Shown here in pieces: positions 58,173 through 64,000 of a stretch of 64,000 nucleotides of DNA. Below the pieces are notes generated by a model, which saw only the letters and a program-made list of their open reading frames with translations, did not search any database and was not told the origin of the DNA. The position numbers were made by a program, and so were the translations under genes. Source of the DNA: Humulus lupulus (taxonomy: Eukaryota; Streptophyta; Magnoliopsida; Rosales; Cannabaceae); assembly GCF_963169125.1 (NCBI RefSeq), contig NC_084794.1:157304858-157368857 (forward strand). Reading direction: 5' to 3'. Within the stretch, counting starts at the first letter, position 1, and every line of letters begins with the position of its first letter.

Positions 58173-60093
58173 AGTCATTAATCCCTGCATATTGGTAATT
58201 ACTGTGTGAGATCATGTGCATTTTTACTTATATGTGATATATATTTGAATTGATGTATGTTTATATTGATGATGGTAGATTCTTAAGGGTATTTTATAAA
58301 ATTGTTGTAATTGGATTCGACGGAGTTTGGCAAGAATATCGATATGATGTCACCACTACCCTTGACCATCAAGGCACGCATCCCAGAGTTACCTCCCTGA
58401 CCCTGTCCGTACAGCCTGACCGTACAGCTCCGCCCGACCGCCACCGTCACCGCAACTCGTGTGCTCACCATCACCCTGGTCTGTCGAGCTTCTCCTTGTC
58501 GTTGGACCCCCTTGCCGATGCCCTTTCTTGGTGACACTCCTAGGGTTTGTTTCATGCAAACCCTAATGTGTTGTTATCTAAAATATTTTTAATTATTTAA
58601 TTAATTAAAAATTTTAAATTGAATTAAAATGGTTTTAATTTGTTAATTTCTATAATGAAAATAGTTTTGATTATTTTCCTTAATTAAAAATGTTGTAATT
58701 ATTCTCTTCCATAATTAAAATTGTTTTAATTAAAATATCAAAAATTAGAATTATTTTTACTTTTAATTTATTAAAATTAAATTGTTTAATTTTATTTTTT
58801 TAATTCAATAACCCAAATTCAAATTGGGCCTTGGAAACTATTTGGTTGTTAACACCCAAAGTTTAATTATTTTAAAAGGTTGTTTAAAATAATTAAAGCT
58901 ATATAATTCAAATTTGATATGGAAAAGGGTGGCATTGGCTCAACAAGACGACATCTCAAGGCACAAGATCAAGGCATTCTTCATCAGGCCTTAGCTAGTC
59001 TAGGTTACATTTTCATGTATATTTCGCAAGTGTTGTATTCTTTTCTTAAAATACCCGAAAGTTACTAATTCGCATTTATTTGTTTATTATAAATGTTTGA
59101 ATATGATTAAAGCGTTTAATGTTTTGTTATGCATTATAACATGCCATTCATATACCCACAAAGTACGCAATTAGCATGCATTACATTCGTGTAGAAACAT
59201 GCTATTAGGAACGTGCTATGTTTTATTATATGTTTATATATGATAACTCATATAATAATAAATTTAGTCTTGATTAGTTAAGATTGTAAATTAAAATTAA
59301 AGTTGTGTTAATATATTATTTTAATGAAAAATGTTTTATTAAAATAAAAATGATATTCTTTTAATTAAAGAAAAATTAAAATTAGATTTAGATTTAAGGG
59401 CACAATTTATTCGTTTTATTTTTTTCTTATTTGGATTAGTAATTATTAGAATATCATTTGTTAAAAATAATTAAATTTATTTTTACAACTAAATTATAAA
59501 ATTATTGATTTTGTGAAAAATACACTTTTCAAATAGTGAGTGGGAGAGTGAGTTATGACAATAAGTCTCATGGTCTCCATTATTGGTTGAACACCGAGAG
59601 GCATAGGAAGGGCCTCATGTCGCCTCAGTTTGCGGCCTCCCTAAGCAAAGGCTTTCGAATATGTTTATTTTATCTCAAGGTTGACTTCTCTTATGAGAAT
59701 AAAATTCATGATGTATTTCAAGTTTGACTGACCCTAAGGCACACTCTTGAGTTAAGTCATTAATCGAAAAGTAATGGGTTACACTCCGAAGGTGTATCTA
59801 GGCTTTTGAGCACGACTAGTACATCTTGACCAAACTAGTGGTAGTTCATAAGTAAAAAGAGAAAAATGCGTTTTTATGTTTTCACTTATGAAATTGAGAT
59901 TCGTGTCAAATTTAATTTAGAGTTAGTCTAACCTACCCCAAGGCTAGTCCATTAATTTTCAAATTAATTTATCGTAGATTAGTATTTATTTTTTATGTGT
60001 TTTTCTATGTAGCATCCATGCATTTTGTCTTAATATCTAATATTTAATATATGTTTTAATTAATTATATTTTATTTATTTATTTCCAGCAACA
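58173..60093 (+). other. Copia leader region, decayed
   Basis: AT-rich leader between primer site and gag. It contains a GC-rich island at 58360-58530 that keeps short ORFs open on both strands; I recognise no protein in it. The piece at 59540-59720 (AGGAAGGGCCTCATGTCGCC) has the look of a retroelement leader. Nothing else can be supported. Confidence 0.5.
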
Positions 60094-60480
60094 ATGTTTA
60101 ATTCTCTTAATCCTGATCAAGTACTTGAAAACTTAGGAATCGACACACACCCCACTGAGAGTATTTTGAAAAGGATTTCATTTAGTCTTAAATGCATAAG
60201 AAGATGGTATATAGGAATTCACATTGTCCTTGGAACATAGAACTTGTACGGAGCGATCTTTGATCTACCGCCAGAGGTTCCATGATTTTCATCCAGCTTT
60301 GATGAACATGAAAAATATGGTTAATAGATGAGATTGAATCACCTAGCACGTCAATGCATCTGACTGGCCATGCATGGAGACATTAATGAGAGATATATGG
60401 TTATTGAAACCGCGTATGAGACGTGGGCCTTGATAAATAGTGATGCTCTGACATATGCTCAACTTTTAAGATACAGGGTA
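60094..60480 (+). pseudogene. Copia gag-like remnant
   Basis: From ATG 60094: MFNSLNPDQVLENLGIDTH, then SILKRISFSLKCIRRWYIG and HIVLGT*NLYGAIFDLPPEV. The W-x-x-x-(I/L)-x-I-V-L and L-x-x-P-P-x-x-P spacing is that of copia gag N-terminal domains, and AYETWAL follows at about 60410-60430. Five or more stops. The position, 1.9 kb after the primer site, fits gag. I am not certain. Confidence 0.45.
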
Positions 60481-62390
60481 AATTAGATTTACTCAAAAAA
60501 CTTCTTTAATAATTTGAATGGTTGATTCAAAATTATGCTATTATTATTTTTCATTTGTTCTTGTTTTCAGGGATGCAGAAATCTTTTGAGAAAAAGAGTA
60601 ATTGCATTGAAACCAAAGCAAAAAAGAAATGATGAAGACGATTGAATCAAAGAAAAGATTAGTTTAGAAATTTAATTTGTTTACTTTAAAATAATTTAAT
60701 TTTTTTGTCATTTTGAAACAGTTGATTTTCATTATGAAAGAAACTAATAAGTTCTTTCTTTAAATTGGTTCTAGAATTCTTTCTAGAAAATATATTTAAT
60801 TGTTATGAATTATTATTTTTTGAAAATAAATTCAATTGTTATTTTTTGAAAATATATTTGTTCAACCTATTTAATCAATGAGTATATTGATAATTATGAA
60901 TTATTCATTATTGTGCAAATCATAGATTTAATAATAAGACATATTATTCCAACAACAATTAAGTGAAATATATATATGCGAATTATTTTTTAGATTGGTT
61001 CATAATTAAATAGATACATAAAACAAATAAAAGACAGTCTTATATTAGAACCATTCATTGGTTCTCTCCCTATTTATATAGTCTATTAATTGAAGTTAAC
61101 CAAAAGACATTTCTCCAATAAAGGCTCAAAAATTACATAATCGTTTAGCTAATACATAGTGATATATGTTGAACCTTTTAATGTTCAAAGCTAAAAGAGA
61201 TAATGAATATAAAGTCACTATTAATTGAAATTTATGTAAGATATGTTTACCTTTGTTGAATGAAAAAGAAATTTCTAGAAATTTTCATGCAACATTCAAA
61301 GTAAAGTCACTTAAGACATGCTTGATCAGATCAAAAGGAAGTCTAAACTTGAATTTGGAATTCAAACCCAACTGAATTACAACTAGAATGCTAGGCAACA
61401 TTAGTATTTTGGAAATGGAATATAATCATATTAGATAAGAATAAATAAATGATGAGTGATCATTTTTGTCTTTATTTTTTCTATAATTTTGACACTTATT
61501 ATACTCTGTACATGTTCGATTGTTTATCATCAACGACTTAAAAGTTGGGATCCATAAGTACTTATGTGAATAAATTGAAAGTTTTCCATGAAGTCATTTA
61601 GTTAAACAATTTAATAATCACAAAGAGATTACAAATTTTTTTATATCTCTTAAATTCTACTTTAATGAATCATAATTATTATAATCACTATATTTCTAGT
61701 TAACTTGTACTAGAAAAAATGACTATAAGTCAAGTAAGCGAGTTATTGATAATTAACAACAATAAAACCAAAGAATATCACAAATTCTGTAAAGATTTAT
61801 TATAGTGGGAGCGTTAGTTAGTAACTACTCCATTTCAAACATAAAATTTAGTTGGTTGTGTCTAACAGAATCTAACTATGTTTCATTTACATGCTATCAT
61901 GCAATGAACGATTCTACCTAAGAACAATGGTTGAAACACCATGAATCTAGAAATGGAATTTGGAATTCCTATGACATTTGGATTCTTGAACATCGAACTA
62001 AAGTTCATTAACCTTAAGTTTGGAAAAGGATATTCAAGATGAAGAGGAGATTAGATGAAAGTATAGGTTGTTCAAAGTAAGGTTAATAGTCAAAGTCTAC
62101 AAACAAAAAGAAGAAATTTATTACTCGAATAAATACCTTCTACTATAACTAAGCTTAAATCTTTTTACATTCTCTTATCCATTTCTTTTTGCAAGGATTA
62201 TGAGATTTATTAAAATGGATTTTTAAATAGTGTTTTCTGAATGGCTGACATGACAAAACCGTTTGAAGATCTCGACCATAAAGATTTAAAATAAAAGATA
62301 AAAAATAATGTTTTTTGCAAGGCTTCTTAAATCCACCTTCAGATTTTAACGAGTCATCATATCTTAAATATCTTTGATTTAGTGAAGGAT
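60481..62390. other. AT-rich decayed sequence, probably copia internal region
   Basis: No frame over 60 codons and no motif recognised on either strand. It lies between a gag-like and an RT remnant in the same orientation, so it is likely the eroded protease/integrase part of pol; the sequence itself does not show it. Confidence 0.4.
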
Positions 62391-62396
62391 TCTGTT

Positions 62397-62690
62397 CTGA
62401 TTTTTATTCTTTATGTTGATAACATTCTGATCATTGGGAAAGATGTAGAGAAATTATCAAAAGTAAAGAAATGGTTAGCTGAACATTTCTAAATATTAGA
62501 TTTGGAATAACCAAATATGTTCTATACATTCAAATCTTTAGAGATTGAAAGAACAATCTTTTGGCACAGTCTCAAACAACTTATATAGATAAGAAGCTTT
62601 AATACCTTAGTTTCCAAAAGTCCAAGAAAGACTTTTTGCCTTCTCGGTCAGGACGATGTATTATCAAAATAATAATGTCCATTTATTCTT
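62397..62690 (+). pseudogene. Copia reverse transcriptase remnant
   Basis: Reads LIFILYVDNILIIGKDVEKL then SKVKKWLAEHF, the copia RT catalytic block. The second Asp of the YVDD motif is Asn here (AAC, 62421-62423), which would abolish activity. After stops and a shift, SKKDFLPSRSG near 62620-62655 corresponds to the conserved S-K-x-x-x-P-x-R-x-G piece that follows RT in SIRE-like elements. About 100 codons in all. Confidence 0.8.
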
Positions 62691-62759
62691 TCACAAGAAA
62701 AGAAGGGCATGAGACATTATTCCTACAACTCAGTGATGGACTTTTTAATGTATCGAATG

Positions 62760-64000
62760 TTATGTGTTCAAATACTTTTAGGGTTGATTTAGGCGACAAA
62801 TCTATACCAATACATTACATCTTCCCAAAATAACCTTGGTCGTGGCATCCAGGTAGGCCGAACATGTACCCATCACTCCACGCTCTTCGTACTCATGATT
62901 GGTTGACCTTTCCTTTGCCCTTATCTGCACCATAGAGCACTCGTGAGTCGAAGCCTAGCAAGAAAACCCAACACAAAACCATTAACATATGCATATCTAT
63001 CAAAAGCATATAACAAAATAGCCAACGGTCTAAACACATAGCGGCCATGCCGTCCCAGGCGCTTTACCAGGTCATGGGTTCGCGGTCTTCACCGAGAGGA
63101 TGACTCCAGCTTCCTAGGAGGGTCTCGTCCTAACGGCCTGTACTCCGCGTGCTCAACGTCGTTCCTGGCCCCTTGTCGTACTCGGCTTCCTGCCGTTTCC
63201 TACCTTACCCTTTCACTCACAAATATGCATTACATAGCATAATATCAATAGATATCTAAAAATATACTAAATATAAACAATAGGGCTACACCCTGCAATT
63301 CAATCAATAGGGCCATGCCCAACATTACAAACATTAGGGCCACGCCCTTCTCTATGGGTACAACAGTTTTCTTACTTGTGTCCCAAGCTATTTGAGCACC
63401 ACAATCCCGAGCATAGTCCTCTAACCCGAGCCTCGTTGAAACCCTACTCACAACATATTTATAATAATCATAAAAATAACTTTGGAATATAAATCTAGCC
63501 TTTGGGACCTCAGATTCTACCAATCCGGGTAGTAAAATCCTTCCCGAGCCTTAACATTTGAGTTCCCGAGCTAAAAACATTCAAACTACCAATCTTTTCA
63601 TTTGAGTCGCGGCCCAGCCCCTTAAGGGCCACGACTCGCTCAAGTCAGAGGAAAAATTTCTTTCTGCTGAGGGACATGGGCCATGGCGCACCTGGGCAGA
63701 CAGAGGCTTCCCAACCTTTTCAACATACACGAGTCGCAGTGCTTGAAGAACAGGCTGCAGCCTGAGCCCCCACACCTAGAAAACCAACAATCTTCCTGCA
63801 TTTTCCTTGAGTTAATCCCCAATTTCATATCCCAAACACCAATTAAACCCAGAATTAAGCTTGGATTCCTTATTCACATACCCTAGACAACACAACAAAT
63901 CCATAAACAACCCCATATACTAAGCGAACTTCCAAGATCATACTTTGAACCCACTTTCATGCAAGCTTTAAAGTCTTAACAAAAATTCAATAGAGTTTAA
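62760..64000 (-). repeat. Tekay-like LTR fragment, minus strand, running out of the window
   Basis: Homology begins near 62760 (TTGATTTAGGCGACAAATC), missing about the last 200 bp of the LTR, and continues past the window end. Family blocks are clear: CCTTGGTCGTGGCATCCAGG, CCTTTCCTTTGCCCTT and CCTTTGGGACCTCAGATTC. A GTCGCGGCCC-type cluster lies at 63605-63770. Confidence 0.85.

Noticed and set aside
58250..58555. A 94-codon ORF and a 90-codon antisense ORF
   Set aside because: GC island in a decayed copia leader; both strands open over the same bases, no motif, no homology that I recognise.
60470..60595. Intron-like borders (GTAAATTAG to TTGTTTTCAG) suggesting a host gene
   Set aside because: The surrounding frame has many stops and reads as copia gag-like. 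A single GT-AG pair in AT-rich DNA is weak evidence.

Overview
This window is a repeat-only stretch of a large flowering-plant nuclear genome. Evidence for this: tens of kilobases of nested LTR retrotransposons of plant-specific lineages (Ty3/gypsy Tat, Athila and Tekay/Del-like chromoviruses; Ty1/copia of SIRE/Maximus type; a Cassandra TRIM carrying a 5S rRNA-derived segment), 5-bp target-site duplications (TSDs), tRNA-primer sites and AT-rich filler. I found no intact host gene, tRNA gene or rRNA gene. The species cannot be fixed from the sequence; a dicot is likely, but that is an impression.

Layout. 1-11892: a nearly complete Tat-lineage element on the + strand (5' LTR cut by the window start, PBS, broken gag, protease, RT, RNase H, second plant-type RNase H, integrase, then a 3.9-kb extra region holding a spliced gene on the opposite strand, PPT, 3' LTR). 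It sits inside the integrase end of an Athila element, whose remains run on in pieces from 11893 to about 30114 (pol end, env-like ORF, PPT, LTR). Nested in that Athila are: a 606-bp solo LTR (13062-13667), a copia-type solo LTR on the minus strand (13875-17395) that itself holds a Tat solo LTR (15048-16829), a 3'-truncated Tekay-like element (19086-about 26815) carrying a complete Cassandra TRIM (21794-22608), and a second copia-type solo LTR (28020-29911).

30115-41195: a decayed element with Tat-like gag remnants and a Tat-like LTR end at 40861, interrupted by two Tekay-like solo LTRs in opposite orientation (33583-36100 and 36309-40303). The second of these holds another Tat solo LTR (38341-39921). 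41196-49536: a minus-strand Tekay-like element (3' LTR, chromodomain-integrase-RT-protease-gag), split in RT by a solo LTR (46115-48479). 49537-51367: two LTR fragments joined head to head. 51368-about 62760: a SIRE-like copia element whose 5' LTR is split by two Tekay-like solo LTRs (52078-54219, 55369-57765), followed by PBS, gag-like and RT remnants. 62760-64000: a further minus-strand Tekay-like LTR fragment.

How it fits together. Every coding region is dead. Most recognisable in-frame stops are explained by C-to-T changes (CAG, CAA or CGA becoming TAG, TAA or TGA), as expected for heavily methylated silenced repeats. Ten solo LTRs, nine of them with TSDs that match exactly or differ by one base and one with a weaker match, show that element loss by LTR-LTR recombination has been common here. 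The most notable points are the antisense spliced gene in the Tat element, GC-rich minisatellites inside the Tat LTRs whose repeat unit differs in every copy, and a Cassandra whose 5S-derived core is almost unchanged between two LTRs that otherwise differ by about 7%.
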